A DNA stretch of 64,000 nt from UBA9300 sp964577305 (GCA_964577305.1 CAZNYS010000007.1:35444-99443); one strand, 5' to 3'; shown: positions 33,736 through 43,091, counted from the first letter of the stretch. Notes: a model not told the origin generated them from the sequence alone. A program made the numbers and translations.

Positions 33736-35121
33736 TTAGCTGCAAATAGCTTCTACTTCTTCAACTGTCTTGGGAATGGGCTTACCCAATACCTTATGGC
33801 CCGATTCGGTTATTAGTACGTCGTCTTCAATACGCACACCGCCGAAATCAAGGTATTTTTCAGCTTTATCGTAATTAATAAACTCTAAATGTAATCGTTC
33901 GGATTTCCATTTACCCATCAACTCAGGGATAAAATAACAACCCGGTTCAATGGTTAATACATGCCCTGGCTTAAATGGAAGGGCAAACCTCAGGAATGCC
34001 AGCCCGAACTGATCGCTTCTCTTAACCTCATTATTATAACCAACGTAGTTCTCTCCAAGACCTTCCATATCGTGAACATCCAGACCCATCATATGACCGA
34101 GCCCGTGCGGCATGAACAGTGCATGGGCACCACTGGTAACAGCTTCATCAACATCTCCCTTCATTATTCCCAGCTCCTTCAGTCCCCTGGTAAGCACTCT
34201 GCAGGCTTCCAGATGAAGATCCTTATTTGATTTTCCAGGTCCCGCAGTCTGTATGGCTTTTAGATTTGCTTCAAGTACTATTTCATAAATCTCCTTTTGC
34301 CTTGAATTGAATTTTCCTCCTACCGGTGTGGTGCGTGTAATATCTGAAGCATAGTGAATATTGGTTTCAGCACCGGCATCGGTTACCATCATTCGTCCTT
34401 GAGTAAGAATATTATCATGATTGTGATTATGGAGTGTCTGGCCGTTTATGCTCAGTATTATTGGGAAAGATGGCCCCATGCCCTGTGCCAGTGCTATTCC
34501 TTCAATAGCCCCGAATATTTCCTGCTCCTTCACTTCCGGTTTACACATCTTCATAGCTGTTGTATGCATATCATATGCTATATCAACCGCTTTTTCAATC
34601 TCCTTTATCTCCCAGGGTTCTTTGTATGAACGCAAGGCAACAACTGACTTTATCAATTCTTCAGATGCCTTTGACTTCATCTGGCAGGGATTCTCTTTAA
34701 GCAAAGCTCCCAGGGTCATCTTATTCTCTCCCCGACAGGGAGGTAAGAAATGTATTTTCCTGCCCGCTGACTTAGCTTCTTCAATAAAATCTGCAAGCAT
34801 GCCCACAGGCATTGTATCCCTTACCCCTGCCCGCTTAGCCAGTTCCCTGATTGATGGCTGAGGACCCATCCATATAATATCATCCATATCAACATCATTA
34901 CCAAAAATATAGTCCTTTCCCTTATCAATATCCAGTATCCCTGCAAGACCTTGGAGGTCAAGGCCAAAAAAATACAGGAAATCACTGTCCTGCCTGAAAT
35001 GAAAAGGATTGGCAGGGTAATTCATTGGGGAATCAACATTGCCTAAAATAAGAACAATGCCATCCGGCATTGATTTTCTTAATGATTCTCTCCTGTTAGT
35101 GTACACTTCTGCTTTAAACAT
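33736..35121 (-). CDS. Xaa-Pro aminopeptidase (M24B family)
   Basis: 461 residues: an N-terminal aminopeptidase-P domain (MFKAEVYTNRRESLRKSM, FHFRQDSDFLYFFGLD) and a pita-bread catalytic domain. Metal ligands: D in VTDAGAE and D in YASDITRTTPV, H in MPHGLGHMMGLDVHD, E in LTIEPGCYF, and E in GVRIEDDVLIT. It removes an N-terminal residue next to proline, probably in the cytoplasm, as no signal peptide is seen. Confidence 0.93.
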   Translation of the reverse strand: MFKAEVYTNRRESLRKSMPDGIVLILGNVDSPMNYPANPFHFRQDSDFLYFFGLDLQGLAGILDIDKGKDYIFGNDVDMDDIIWMGPQPSIRELAKRAGVRDTMPVGMLADFIEEAKSAGRKIHFLPPCRGENKMTLGALLKENPCQMKSKASEELIKSVVALRSYKEPWEIKEIEKAVDIAYDMHTTAMKMCKPEVKEQEIFGAIEGIALAQGMGPSFPIILSINGQTLHNHNHDNILTQGRMMVTDAGAETNIHYASDITRTTPVGGKFNSRQKEIYEIVLEANLKAIQTAGPGKSNKDLHLEACRVLTRGLKELGIMKGDVDEAVTSGAHALFMPHGLGHMMGLDVHDMEGLGENYVGYNNEVKRSDQFGLAFLRFALPFKPGHVLTIEPGCYFIPELMGKWKSERLHLEFINYDKAEKYLDFGGVRIEDDVLITESGHKVLGKPIPKTVEEVEAICS

Positions 35122-35316
35122 ATTATTGCTTTTTTGTAATTAATTACTTTATATAAAACATAAAAATACGTCTATTAAACTGCAATACAAAATGTTCATC
35201 AATGGTAAAGCATTATATTTGCCGCCTTAAAAACAATGTTTTCAACAGGATAATAACAGGAAACAACAAACATTATATTTTTTTGCAAAAAGTATTGAAA
35301 ATCACCAGCGAATACT

Positions 35317-35347
35317 ATTGTTGTTTCTTTCAAATTTTGTATATTCG
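35317..35347 (+). promoter_or_regulatory. Bacteroidota-type promoter for the gene at 35388
   Basis: ATTG at 35317-35320, a 19-base spacer and TATATTCG at 35340-35347, one mismatch to TAnnTTTG. It lies 40 bases before ATG 35388, consistent with that start. Confidence 0.45.
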
Positions 35348-35387
35348 CACTCATTGCTAACAAGTTTTCAACAATTTGTCTGTTAAT

Positions 35388-36095
35388 ATGCCCTATCGCC
35401 GATTACCAAACACAGATGCTGCAAGGATAAGAGCCATGGAACAGGCTCTTGTTAAGGGGCAGGAACTGCCTCCGTTTAAGCTTGCCTATACTGCCGATAC
35501 TTATGTTAAACTCCAGGCTTTTCTCCCCTCTTTCAAACATAATTATCAGTTGCAAAGACAATCATATAACAATCAGGTTGAAAATGACAAGGATTACAAG
35601 GAATTACAGAAAAAGGCAAAAACTTATATAAATCATTTTCTCCGGGTAATGAATATGGCGGTTCAGAGAAAAGACCTGCGCCAGGATACACTTGAATTCT
35701 TTGGTCTCACCAACGGCCATGCATCATTACCAACACTCACCTCAGAAAAAGATATCATCTACTGGGGCAACAAGATCATAGAAGGTGAAGCAGCAAGGAT
35801 CAGGACGGGGCAAACGCCAGTTACCAATCCTACCGTTGCGGTAGTTAAGGTACACTTCGAAGATTTTCTTGAAGCCTATCATTTTAAAAATACCCTGCAA
35901 AAAAGAACAAATGTTTATTCTGATAAAATCAGTGAACTGAGGAGGAAGGCTGATGAGCTGATCGCTAAGGTATGGAATGAGGTTGAGAATACTTATTCTG
36001 ACCTTCCTGAAGAAGAAAAAAGATTAAAAGCAAAAAACTACGGCCTGGTATATGTTTTCAGGAAAAGTGAGCTTCAGAAGATAGAAGGGAATTAA
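35388..36095 (+). CDS. Conserved hypothetical protein, helical
   Basis: 235 residues from ATG 35388; the frame is open from a TTG at 35376. It begins MPYRRLPNTDAARIRAMEQAL and is strongly helical, with an RQSYNNQVENDKDYKELQKKAKTYINHF-type segment, and another helix pair near the C-terminus (SDKISELRRKADELIAKVWNEVE). I recall similar proteins in Bacteroidota without known function. No signal peptide or membrane segment. Its stop overlaps the convergent CPBP protease stop by four bases. Confidence 0.8.
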   Translation: MPYRRLPNTDAARIRAMEQALVKGQELPPFKLAYTADTYVKLQAFLPSFKHNYQLQRQSYNNQVENDKDYKELQKKAKTYINHFLRVMNMAVQRKDLRQDTLEFFGLTNGHASLPTLTSEKDIIYWGNKIIEGEAARIRTGQTPVTNPTVAVVKVHFEDFLEAYHFKNTLQKRTNVYSDKISELRRKADELIAKVWNEVENTYSDLPEEEKRLKAKNYGLVYVFRKSELQKIEGN

Positions 36096-37015
36096 TTATC
36101 AGTTAAGCTTACTTTCCGTATATTAACCATGATAAGAACAGCAATAATGGCTGGTATTATTACAATCAGACCCTCCTTTGAGGAAAATTCATCCATGGTT
36201 CTGTTAATATATTCCCATCCATAAAAATAAGATAATATAACCGGAATGGCATTGTTTATCAGATGAGCCAGTACAGGAAGCCATATATTCCGCGACCATA
36301 AATATATATAACCAAATCCCAGTCCAAGTATAAACCTTGGTATAAAACCATAAAACTGCAGATGTGAAGCACTGAACAGGAAAGCAGTAAGTAAAACAGC
36401 AAGATTGCCTGACTTCAGCCATCCTGTAAATATATTTTGCAGCACTCCCCTGTATAGGAACTCCTCTCCAATAGCAGGGAGTATGGCTATTATGATTATA
36501 TTGATCATCAAAGCTCCTGTTGTGCCTGCTTGCATAAGTACCTGAGTGATGCGTTCGGTCTGCAATTCTTTCCTGCTCATCCATTGCTCAAGTCTGCCGA
36601 GCCAATCGGGCAGATCAAGACCTGCGTTCAGCCAGGCAAGATAACTGTTCAATGGAATAAGGAATACGATTAATAATATACTTAATATTGTGGCTGTCAG
36701 CCCGGGTTTTTGTTTAAGCCCAAGGTAAGAAGTAATATCACCTTTCATCAGGAAAGCTATTAATATGGCAGGAAGCAAAAACATTGACATATGCTGAAAT
36801 GTCTGCAGGTACTTAAAATAATTTATCTCTTTTACGTCTGGATTTAACTGCCCGATCTCTGCTCCACCCGGGACAATCCCAAAAAACAGCCACGCTGTCA
36901 GCAGCGTAATTACCAGCCCTGCCATAGAGATAATCAGTATTACCAGCATTGATACTATGAACTGTACAAAGGGCTTCTTTGTACTTAAGGGTATCAATTC
37001 TGAATAATCTGTCAT
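36092..37015 (-). CDS. CPBP-family intramembrane metalloprotease
   Basis: 307 residues from ATG 37015; the longer frame to 37054 would enter the divergent dusB region. About eight membrane helices. The Abi/CAAX-protease motifs are present: EEFLYRGVLQ with the paired glutamates, SASHLQFYGF with the histidine, and LGFGYIYLWSRNIWLPVLAHLINN with the last histidine. Such proteases cut within membranes; the substrate is unknown. It is divergent from dusB, and a second CPBP gene lies at 40448. Confidence 0.9.
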   Translation of the reverse strand: MTDYSELIPLSTKKPFVQFIVSMLVILIISMAGLVITLLTAWLFFGIVPGGAEIGQLNPDVKEINYFKYLQTFQHMSMFLLPAILIAFLMKGDITSYLGLKQKPGLTATILSILLIVFLIPLNSYLAWLNAGLDLPDWLGRLEQWMSRKELQTERITQVLMQAGTTGALMINIIIIAILPAIGEEFLYRGVLQNIFTGWLKSGNLAVLLTAFLFSASHLQFYGFIPRFILGLGFGYIYLWSRNIWLPVLAHLINNAIPVILSYFYGWEYINRTMDEFSSKEGLIVIIPAIIAVLIMVNIRKVSLTDN

Positions 37016-37072
37016 TTTATTAATTTTGCAGCGAAGATAATTAATTAGGTACAATTATATAAACAGCCGGTT

Positions 37073-38056
37073 TTGAATATAGGTGATACAGATTTGGGCA
37101 ACAGGCCATTATTCCTCGCTCCCATGGAGGATATCACTGACCCTTCATTCAGGAGTATCTGCAAGCATTACGGTGCCGACCTGATGTATACCGAATTTGT
37201 TTCATCGGATGGTCTTATCAGGGATGGTGCCAAAAGTGTCAGGAAGCTTGGTATTAATGATGAAGAGAGACCCATCGGCATACAAATATACGGACATGTC
37301 ATTGACTCAATGGTTGAGGCCGCAAAAATAGCTGAATCGGCTGACCCGGAACTTATTGATATTAATTTCGGATGCCCTGTGAAGAAGATCGCCAACAGGG
37401 GAGCCGGTTCAGGAATGATGAGGAATGTTCCGCTTATGGTTAAAATGACTGATGCTATTGTAAAGGCTGTCAGGCTGCCAGTAACAGTAAAAACACGTCT
37501 TGGTTGGGATGAAGACAATAGAAATATTGCTGATATTTCAGAAAGGCTACAGGATGTTGGAATTGCTGCAATTACCATTCACGGCAGAACAAGATCACAG
37601 ATGTACAAAGGTGATGCAGACTGGAGGCTGATAGGAGAAGTAAAGAGTAATCCGAGGATGAGGATACCGGTAATAGGCAATGGTGACATCAATGGACCGG
37701 AGAGAGCAAATTATGCATTCAAACATTACGGTGTGGATGGAATAATGATAGGAAGGTCAACCGTAGGACGTCCCTGGATATTCAGGGAAATTAAGCATTA
37801 CTTTCGGACAGGTGAAATTTTACCTGAACCAACACTCGACGAAAAAGTGGATCTTGCCATCCTTCATCTCAAAAGATCAATTGAGCATAAAGAAGGTTAC
37901 AGGGGCATTTATGAAATGCGGAGGCATCTTTCCAACTATTTCAGGGGCTTACCCAACTTCAGGAAAACACGTCTGAAGCTGCTCACTTCACTTGATGCTG
38001 AAGAGATATTCAACCTATTAGAATTTATTAGAATGAACTGGTCTTTTTATAAATAG
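37073..38056 (+). CDS. dusB: tRNA-dihydrouridine synthase
   Basis: FMN enzyme that reduces uridines in the D-loop of tRNA. 327 residues, with a TTG start, chosen because the product then begins NIGDTDLGNRPLFLAPMED, the usual DusB start. Motifs: APMEDITDPSFR (FMN), INFGCPVKK with the catalytic cysteine, TVKTRLGWDE, ITIHGRTRSQMYKGDADW, GNGDI and GIMIGRSTVGRPWIF. It stands alone; a hairpin at 38076-38111 follows. Confidence 0.94.
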   Translation: MNIGDTDLGNRPLFLAPMEDITDPSFRSICKHYGADLMYTEFVSSDGLIRDGAKSVRKLGINDEERPIGIQIYGHVIDSMVEAAKIAESADPELIDINFGCPVKKIANRGAGSGMMRNVPLMVKMTDAIVKAVRLPVTVKTRLGWDEDNRNIADISERLQDVGIAAITIHGRTRSQMYKGDADWRLIGEVKSNPRMRIPVIGNGDINGPERANYAFKHYGVDGIMIGRSTVGRPWIFREIKHYFRTGEILPEPTLDEKVDLAILHLKRSIEHKEGYRGIYEMRRHLSNYFRGLPNFRKTRLKLLTSLDAEEIFNLLEFIRMNWSFYK

Positions 38057-38059
38057 TGG

Positions 38060-38130
38060 TTCGAGCTCGCCGAATCCCCGCGGCAAGGTTCAGAGAACCT
38101 CGCCAGCGGGGTGAGGCAATCTTATATCAT
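38060..38130. repeat. TTCGAGCTCGCC repeat with a strong hairpin
   Basis: TTCGAGCTCGCC at 38060-38071 matches 21451-21462. A long hairpin follows: CCCCGC 38076-38081 with GCGGGG 38106-38111 and AGGTTC 38086-38091 with GAACCT 38095-38100. Without a T-run directly after, it is not a classical terminator, but it lies between convergent dusB and the CpxP-like gene. Confidence 0.55.
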
Positions 38131-38188
38131 ACTCATCCTTAAGTGTCCAGACCGGCTCATCAATGGTCGCTTATAGTGGCAAAGTTAT

Positions 38189-38740
38189 TTATTCCTCGTC
38201 ATACCAGTAGCCGTAGCCATATCCAGGGCCATAGCCTGCTCCACAGGGACCCAGTCCGCGGCCTCCAAAGGCAGCTCTGCCTCTTCCACGGCCCATGCCT
38301 CTCCCGGGGGCAAAGTTATTATATCCTCGCCCTGCTCCCCTGCCATATGCAGGTGCGCTACGCAGGCCCCTGGGACCCACTCCGAAGTAGGTACTGTTCA
38401 AATATTCTTTTTGTTCCTCGGTGAGTAATGCCTTAACCTGCTTGATATGTTCATTATGCTGACGCAGCATAGCTGCACCTATCTCGTTCATTTCTTCAAA
38501 AGTTGCTGCTGACTGTCTCTTGAGACGCAGTTCATCGGTTTTCTGACGATGGGCCTCATTGACAGCAAGTATTCTTTCTTTCTGCTGTTCATCAAGTCCG
38601 GGAATATCCAGGCAATATCCAAGTGGCTGCCTGATCTGGTTTCTGCTAAACCTGCCATACTGAGCACTGGTTATCAGTGTACCTGTAAAAACAAGTATTG
38701 CTGCGAGTGCTATAATTCTGATTTTACTTTTCATGATCAT
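38189..38740 (-). CDS. CpxP/Spy-like periplasmic protein with RG-rich tail
   Basis: 183 residues with a signal peptide (IIALAAILVFTGTLITSAQ). The middle (about 40-115) resembles Spy/CpxP-like helical proteins (IPGLDEQQKERILAVNEAHRQKTDELRLK, RQHNEHIKQVKALLTEEQKEYL). The last 60 residues are dominated by glycine, arginine and aromatic residues (GRGAGRGY, GRGMGRGRGRA, GYGPGYGYGYWY). It is the last gene of a unit with an ECF sigma, an anti-sigma and another CpxP-like protein. A role in sensing misfolded protein or metal in the periplasm is inferred from this context. Confidence 0.82.
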   Translation of the reverse strand: MIMKSKIRIIALAAILVFTGTLITSAQYGRFSRNQIRQPLGYCLDIPGLDEQQKERILAVNEAHRQKTDELRLKRQSAATFEEMNEIGAAMLRQHNEHIKQVKALLTEEQKEYLNSTYFGVGPRGLRSAPAYGRGAGRGYNNFAPGRGMGRGRGRAAFGGRGLGPCGAGYGPGYGYGYWYDEE

Positions 38741-38767
38741 TATTGTTTTTATTATACATATTTATAT

Positions 38768-39319
38768 TTATTCTAAAGGTAATTCTCTTTGATTCCTGCC
38801 GCCTCCCCTTCTCAGTCCGCGTCCTGCACCACCTCGTCCCCTTCCATATATGGCTCCTTCGGGATCGAGCATATCCCTGAACATAAAATGCAATCTTTCC
38901 CTCTGTGTTTCATCAGACACTGATTTAAGGTTAAGATAGTATTCCATGGTCAGTTTTTTCATATCCTTGTGTAATCTCCCGAATTCTGAAGCTATATCAT
39001 TGAGTAATGCGGTATCCGGGTTTTCTGAAGCCATTTCATCTACCATCTGTTGACGCAGTTCCCTCATTTCTTCTGAAAGCTGATTTGCTTTCGTGTTAAA
39101 TTGCACGTTATAGTTATTGAATGCCGGGACTTGTTCATCACTTATACCTATCTGGTTATTAAAATAGCCAATTCTTCTGTCTCTTGGCAGTTCTATTACG
39201 GGAGGTTGTGAATCTTCTTCCTGCTCCTGTTTATTTAAGCTTACAGTTGTAACAATGGTAGCTATATTGGTAACCAGGAGGAAGATTATTATTATGATAT
39301 ATATAGCTGTTCTATTCAT
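38768..39319 (-). CDS. Membrane-anchored CpxP/CnrX-like sensor with RG-rich tail
   Basis: I use ATG 39319 (183 residues); an ATG at 39328 is also possible. One N-terminal membrane helix (AIYIIIIIFLLVTNIATIVTTV) anchors a periplasmic helical domain (LGISDEQ-like IGISDEQVPAFNNYN, LSEEMRELRQQMVDEM, EFGRLHKDMKKLTMEYYLNLKSVSDETQRERL) like heavy-metal-resistance/CnrX proteins. The tail is GRGRGGAGRGLRRGGGR. It overlaps the anti-sigma gene by a few bases, so it is translationally coupled and may control the anti-sigma. Confidence 0.82.
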   Translation of the reverse strand: MNRTAIYIIIIIFLLVTNIATIVTTVSLNKQEQEEDSQPPVIELPRDRRIGYFNNQIGISDEQVPAFNNYNVQFNTKANQLSEEMRELRQQMVDEMASENPDTALLNDIASEFGRLHKDMKKLTMEYYLNLKSVSDETQRERLHFMFRDMLDPEGAIYGRGRGGAGRGLRRGGGRNQRELPLE

Positions 39320-39752
39320 TATCCTCATATTTTATCAGAAAGAAGCTTTCAATAGGTTCCTGGTACATATCATTCAGGTAATATTCTTCATCGCTTAATT
39401 CACCTGTTCTGTATCCTCCTGGTCCTGAAGCAACTTTTGCTATATTTATACCGGTAAAGACACCAAATATTATAACAGCAGCGGCAGCTGCATACTTGAT
39501 CATACTGAACAGAGGGATGCTTACTGCTTTTTTCGCTGAATGCATCTCTCCTATTACCTTACCTGCAAATTCATTATCTTCATTGATCTTCTTCTCCTCC
39601 TCAATAACACCAAGGCTTGCCCTCAGCATATCAGCAAAAGCAGCACAATTAGTACAAAGCCTGAGATGTTCTTCTACAGACTTACTTTTTACCTCATCGA
39701 GGCTTCCCTCGATATAAAAGATCAGATGCTTATGTACCTGTTTGCAATTCAT
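39312..39752 (-). CDS. Zinc-finger (zf-HC2) anti-sigma factor
   Basis: 146 residues. The N-terminal zinc-binding anti-sigma domain has Cys3 and the HLRLCTNC motif (H-x3-C-x2-C, residues about 29-36). One membrane helix at about 85-108 (IKYAAAAAVIIFGVFTGINIA). A short periplasmic tail of acidic and tyrosine residues follows. It should hold the sigma factor encoded 50 bases upstream and release it on a periplasmic signal, probably through the CpxP-like proteins encoded next. Confidence 0.9.
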   Translation of the reverse strand: MNCKQVHKHLIFYIEGSLDEVKSKSVEEHLRLCTNCAAFADMLRASLGVIEEEKKINEDNEFAGKVIGEMHSAKKAVSIPLFSMIKYAAAAAVIIFGVFTGINIAKVASGPGGYRTGELSDEEYYLNDMYQEPIESFFLIKYEDNE

Positions 39753-39802
39753 ATTTTATTCTTACTGTTATTTTGACACATATTTTTAAAAAAACTTGCG
39801 CT

Positions 39803-40426
39803 CTACTTTAGGTTTTTTTCATAGTAATCATGAAGTCTTTTCTGAAGATTCTTTTTAGCCCTGAAAAGAAGTGATTCAACCGCAGAAACGCTTGTTTTCA
39901 TTACTTCTGCAATCTCACTGTATTTCATATCTTCATATTTACTTAAGACAAATGCCGTTCGCTGTGCTGCTGGCAGATTATCTAAAGCCTTATGCAATAC
40001 CTTCGCGAGCTCCTTTTGTGTTAACTGTTTATAGGCTGAGTAATCTATACTTCCCCTGTTCTCAATATCAGTTACCTGAGAAGAGTTATCATAAACTCTG
40101 TTCTTTCTGTCCCTGACAAAGTTCAGTGATTTATTTACTGTTATCCGGTAAATCCAGGTTGAAAGTGATGAGCGTGCTTTGAACCTGTCAATCGACCTGA
40201 ATACTTCCAGGAAAACATCCTGTGCCAGGTCTTCAGCATCCTCTGCTGAACGAGTGAACCCCCTGCACATCCTTAGGACAGGTTCCCTGTAATTATCAAT
40301 AAGCTCCCTGTATGCATGCTCTTCACCTGCAATAAGCTTCTTGATTAATTGCTCCTCACTATTATTCCTGTTGTTAATCACCCGGTCGCTTTTCTGTATC
40401 TCCTGTATCTTTATTCCATTAGACAC
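39803..40426 (-). CDS. ECF RNA polymerase sigma factor (RpoE-like)
   Basis: 207 residues. Region 2: AYRELIDNYREPVLRMCRGFTRSAEDAEDLAQDVFLEVFRSI, then LSTWIYRITVNKSLNFVRD. Region 4: LDNLPAAQRTAFVLSKYEDMKYSEIAEVMKTSVSAVESLLFRAKKNL. An N-terminal extension of about 25 residues is present. It heads a unit of four genes (sigma, zf-HC2, two CpxP-like), the arrangement of envelope or metal stress systems. Confidence 0.93.
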   Translation of the reverse strand: MSNGIKIQEIQKSDRVINNRNNSEEQLIKKLIAGEEHAYRELIDNYREPVLRMCRGFTRSAEDAEDLAQDVFLEVFRSIDRFKARSSLSTWIYRITVNKSLNFVRDRKNRVYDNSSQVTDIENRGSIDYSAYKQLTQKELAKVLHKALDNLPAAQRTAFVLSKYEDMKYSEIAEVMKTSVSAVESLLFRAKKNLQKRLHDYYEKNLK

Positions 40427-40447
40427 AGGAAACAGTCAATAATTGCG

Positions 40448-41374
40448 CTATGAATTATAATTTATCACAAAAACATCCTTTAAACACCACCTGTTAAGTA
40501 TTCCCATCAGGACAAAGAATATAACAGATAAGATGACCAATGATAAAAAATCTGTCCAGGGATAAACCTGTTGTTGCTCGAATATTGCGGGTGTTTGCAG
40601 GGCAGAAGATTTTTGTGTTACGAAGACTGAAAGGAAAACATTATTTGCCGCATGGGCTCCCATAGCAATCTCGATACCGTTATCAATTATAGTAATAAGT
40701 CCAAAGACGAGTCCGTATGTTACGTACTGTGGGATCATTACCCAGAACCCGAATTCTTTAATTTCTGGATTAAAAGAATGCATTAAACCGAAGAATAATG
40801 ATGTAATAATCAGGGGCATCCACTTATTCCTGAACCAGGCACCGGCGCCCTGCATAAGGTAGCCCCTGAAAAGTAATTCCTCAAATGAAGTCTGGAAAGG
40901 GATAAGTAAAACGGCTATTATTACCAGCCAAATTAATGATCTGGATAAATTATTTATAGTGAAATTCCCCGGATCATTAGTAATGCTGAAATATAAATAT
41001 ATACCCATTAAAATCATCCATACCAGGGCAGCCATGAAGAACTTCATCCACCGTATTCTCCCTCCTCCATTAAAAAGGGTTATGAACTTGCGCCTGTGAA
41101 TAGGTTTCATTAACAGATAAAGAGTAAGGATCCCTATAACAAAAGGGACAATCATTAATATCAGGCCTACATTTGGATCAATACCATATGTTGAAAGGTT
41201 CATGATATTCTCAGACGCGCTATCCAGTAACCCGGGATTATTAATACTCTTTATAATTATCACTGAAACCAGTGGCAGTGCGCCTATTGTATTTGTGGCA
41301 GCAAATATTATTACAAAAACAACCAGGTAACGCCAGAATGCATTTTTACCCTGTAAAGCTGATTCAAAAAACAT
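40448..41374 (-). CDS. CPBP-family intramembrane metalloprotease
   Basis: 308 residues, about eight membrane helices. Motifs: SFEELLFRGYLMQG with paired glutamates, FGLMHSFNPEI with a histidine, and IEIAMGAHAANNVF with the last histidine. It is a second member of the family at 36092, sharing little beyond the motifs. It lies between nadB (14 bases upstream) and the ECF sigma gene on the same strand. CPBP proteases next to sigma systems could in principle cut anti-sigma factors, which is speculation here. Confidence 0.9.
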   Translation of the reverse strand: MFFESALQGKNAFWRYLVVFVIIFAATNTIGALPLVSVIIIKSINNPGLLDSASENIMNLSTYGIDPNVGLILMIVPFVIGILTLYLLMKPIHRRKFITLFNGGGRIRWMKFFMAALVWMILMGIYLYFSITNDPGNFTINNLSRSLIWLVIIAVLLIPFQTSFEELLFRGYLMQGAGAWFRNKWMPLIITSLFFGLMHSFNPEIKEFGFWVMIPQYVTYGLVFGLITIIDNGIEIAMGAHAANNVFLSVFVTQKSSALQTPAIFEQQQVYPWTDFLSLVILSVIFFVLMGILNRWCLKDVFVINYNS

Positions 41375-41388
41375 ATGATGTGTATTTA

Positions 41389-42969
41389 TTAAAACTTTTG
41401 CATTATCCTTTTAGGGTAATCAATGGTATAGTGTAATCCCAGGCTTTCATGTCTTTCACTTGCCATCTTTATCACCAGGTAACCAACATTAATCAGATTT
41501 CTCAGTTCGCAGAGTTTACGACTGAGAAAAGTTTTCTTATATAATTCCTCTGTTTCATTATAAATTATTTCGAGTCGCCTGAGGGCACGATCAAGCCTCA
41601 GGTCCGACCTTACTATCCCCACATAATTACTCAGTATCATCTGTACTTCCTTGTAGTTCTGTGTAACCAACACCATTTCTTCAGGATGGCTGGTCCCTTC
41701 GAGGCTCCATTCAGGGACAGATTCCTGGTACACGGTGGTTTCCAGTTTTGCTGATGAATTTACTGCAGCCCTGTGAGCATAAACCACTGCTTCCATCAAT
41801 GAGTTTGAAGCCAGCCTGTTTGCCCCATGCAGTCCGGTAGAGGCAACCTCCCCGATAGCGTATAAATTATGGATAGTGCTTTCACCATTTATATCAACCT
41901 TAACTCCACCGCAAAGATAGTGTGCAGCCGGAACAACGGGTATCATGTCGTTTGTTATGTCAATCTCGAGACTCAGGCATTTACTTGTAATATTTGGAAA
42001 GTTCTCAACCAGATCATCCGGATCAAGATGTGTGCAATCAAGGTATACATAATCATCACCTCTCACCTTCATCTCGGTATCAATGGCGCGGGCAACAATA
42101 TCCCTTGGTGCAAGGGATCCTCTTTCATCATAACGGTTCATGAATTTCTCCCCTTCAGAATTTCTCAGTACTGCACCATATCCCCTGAGTGCTTCTGTTA
42201 TAAGGAATGATGGCCTTTCGCCCGGATTATATAATGATGTGGGATGGAACTGGATAAATTCCATGTTTTCTATTATCCCTTTTGCCCGGTAAACCATTGC
42301 TATACCGTCTCCTGTGGCAATAACAGGATTTGTTGTTGTCTGGTAGAGGTTTCCTATACCCCCCGTTGCCACCACTGTTATTTTAGAGAGAACCGTTGAG
42401 ACTTTTTCGTTTTCTGTATCAAAAACATAGGCACCAAAGCAACATATATCCTTTCGTGTCCTGTTAACAAGCTCACCCAGGTGATGCTGTGTTATAAGAT
42501 CAACAGCGAAATGTTTCTTATAAACCTTTATATTGGGATGCTTCCTTACTCTTTCACTTAATGTTTTCTGAATAATTTCGCCAGTATTATCCTTATGATG
42601 CAGTATCCTGTGCTCTGTATGCCCCCCTTCCCTCGCCAGGTCGTACCTGCCATCACTGTTACGGTCAAACTTAACTCCCATGGATACCAACTCACGTATC
42701 CTTTCAGGAGCTTCAGATACTACCATACGCACCACTTCTTCATTACAGAAGCCGTGGCCTGCTTCAATGGTATCCCTGACATGCTTTTCAAGACTGTCTG
42801 GATGATACATAACTGAAGCAATGCCCCCCTGAGCATACTTTGTATTGGTTTCATCAATACCGACTTTTGAAATAAGATAAACTTTGCCCTTTTCGGCTGC
42901 TTTAAGTGCAAAAGTCAAACCCGCTATACCCGATCCGATAACAAGAAAATCAGTCTGCTCTGCCATCAC
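41389..42969 (-). CDS. nadB: L-aspartate oxidase
   Basis: FAD enzyme that oxidises L-aspartate to iminoaspartate, first step of de novo NAD synthesis. 526 residues. FAD motif GSGIAGLTFALKAAEKG at about 12-28, active-site loop TKYAQGGIASV, GHTEHRILHH, TGGIGNLY, EFIQFHPTSLY, HYLCGGVKV, GLHGANRLASNSLMEAVV; the C-terminal three-helix domain is also present. It belongs to the same fold as SdhA, but the order of motifs and the length fit NadB. nadA and nadC are not in the window. The start could be the second ATG. Confidence 0.95.
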   Translation of the reverse strand: MMAEQTDFLVIGSGIAGLTFALKAAEKGKVYLISKVGIDETNTKYAQGGIASVMYHPDSLEKHVRDTIEAGHGFCNEEVVRMVVSEAPERIRELVSMGVKFDRNSDGRYDLAREGGHTEHRILHHKDNTGEIIQKTLSERVRKHPNIKVYKKHFAVDLITQHHLGELVNRTRKDICCFGAYVFDTENEKVSTVLSKITVVATGGIGNLYQTTTNPVIATGDGIAMVYRAKGIIENMEFIQFHPTSLYNPGERPSFLITEALRGYGAVLRNSEGEKFMNRYDERGSLAPRDIVARAIDTEMKVRGDDYVYLDCTHLDPDDLVENFPNITSKCLSLEIDITNDMIPVVPAAHYLCGGVKVDINGESTIHNLYAIGEVASTGLHGANRLASNSLMEAVVYAHRAAVNSSAKLETTVYQESVPEWSLEGTSHPEEMVLVTQNYKEVQMILSNYVGIVRSDLRLDRALRRLEIIYNETEELYKKTFLSRKLCELRNLINVGYLVIKMASERHESLGLHYTIDYPKRIMQKF

Positions 42970-42999
42970 AGAATAAATGTGAAATAATGATTAAATATA

Positions 43000-43007
43000 C
43001 AAATATA
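43000..43007 (-). promoter_or_regulatory. Promoter -7 element for nadB
   Basis: TATATTTG on the minus strand, 31 bases before the nadB start. No well-spaced TTTG is seen. It lies opposite the glyS promoter in a 122-base divergent gap. Confidence 0.4.
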
Positions 43008-43034
43008 GGGAATCCCACCAAGCTTTAAAATCAA

Positions 43035-43066
43035 ATTGTAAAAGCAAAGTTTTTGGATTACTTTTG
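43035..43066 (+). promoter_or_regulatory. Bacteroidota-type promoter for glycyl-tRNA synthetase
   Basis: ATTG at 43035-43038, a 20-base spacer, TACTTTTG at 43059-43066 (fits TAnnTTTG). Start codon 25 bases downstream. Confidence 0.5.
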
Positions 43067-43091
43067 CCTGACATATTGAAAAACAGAAAGA

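Noticed and set aside
41389..42969. nadB considered as a second SdhA/FrdA flavoprotein
   Set aside because: Length, motif order and lack of neighbouring iron-sulfur and membrane subunits fit L-aspartate oxidase.
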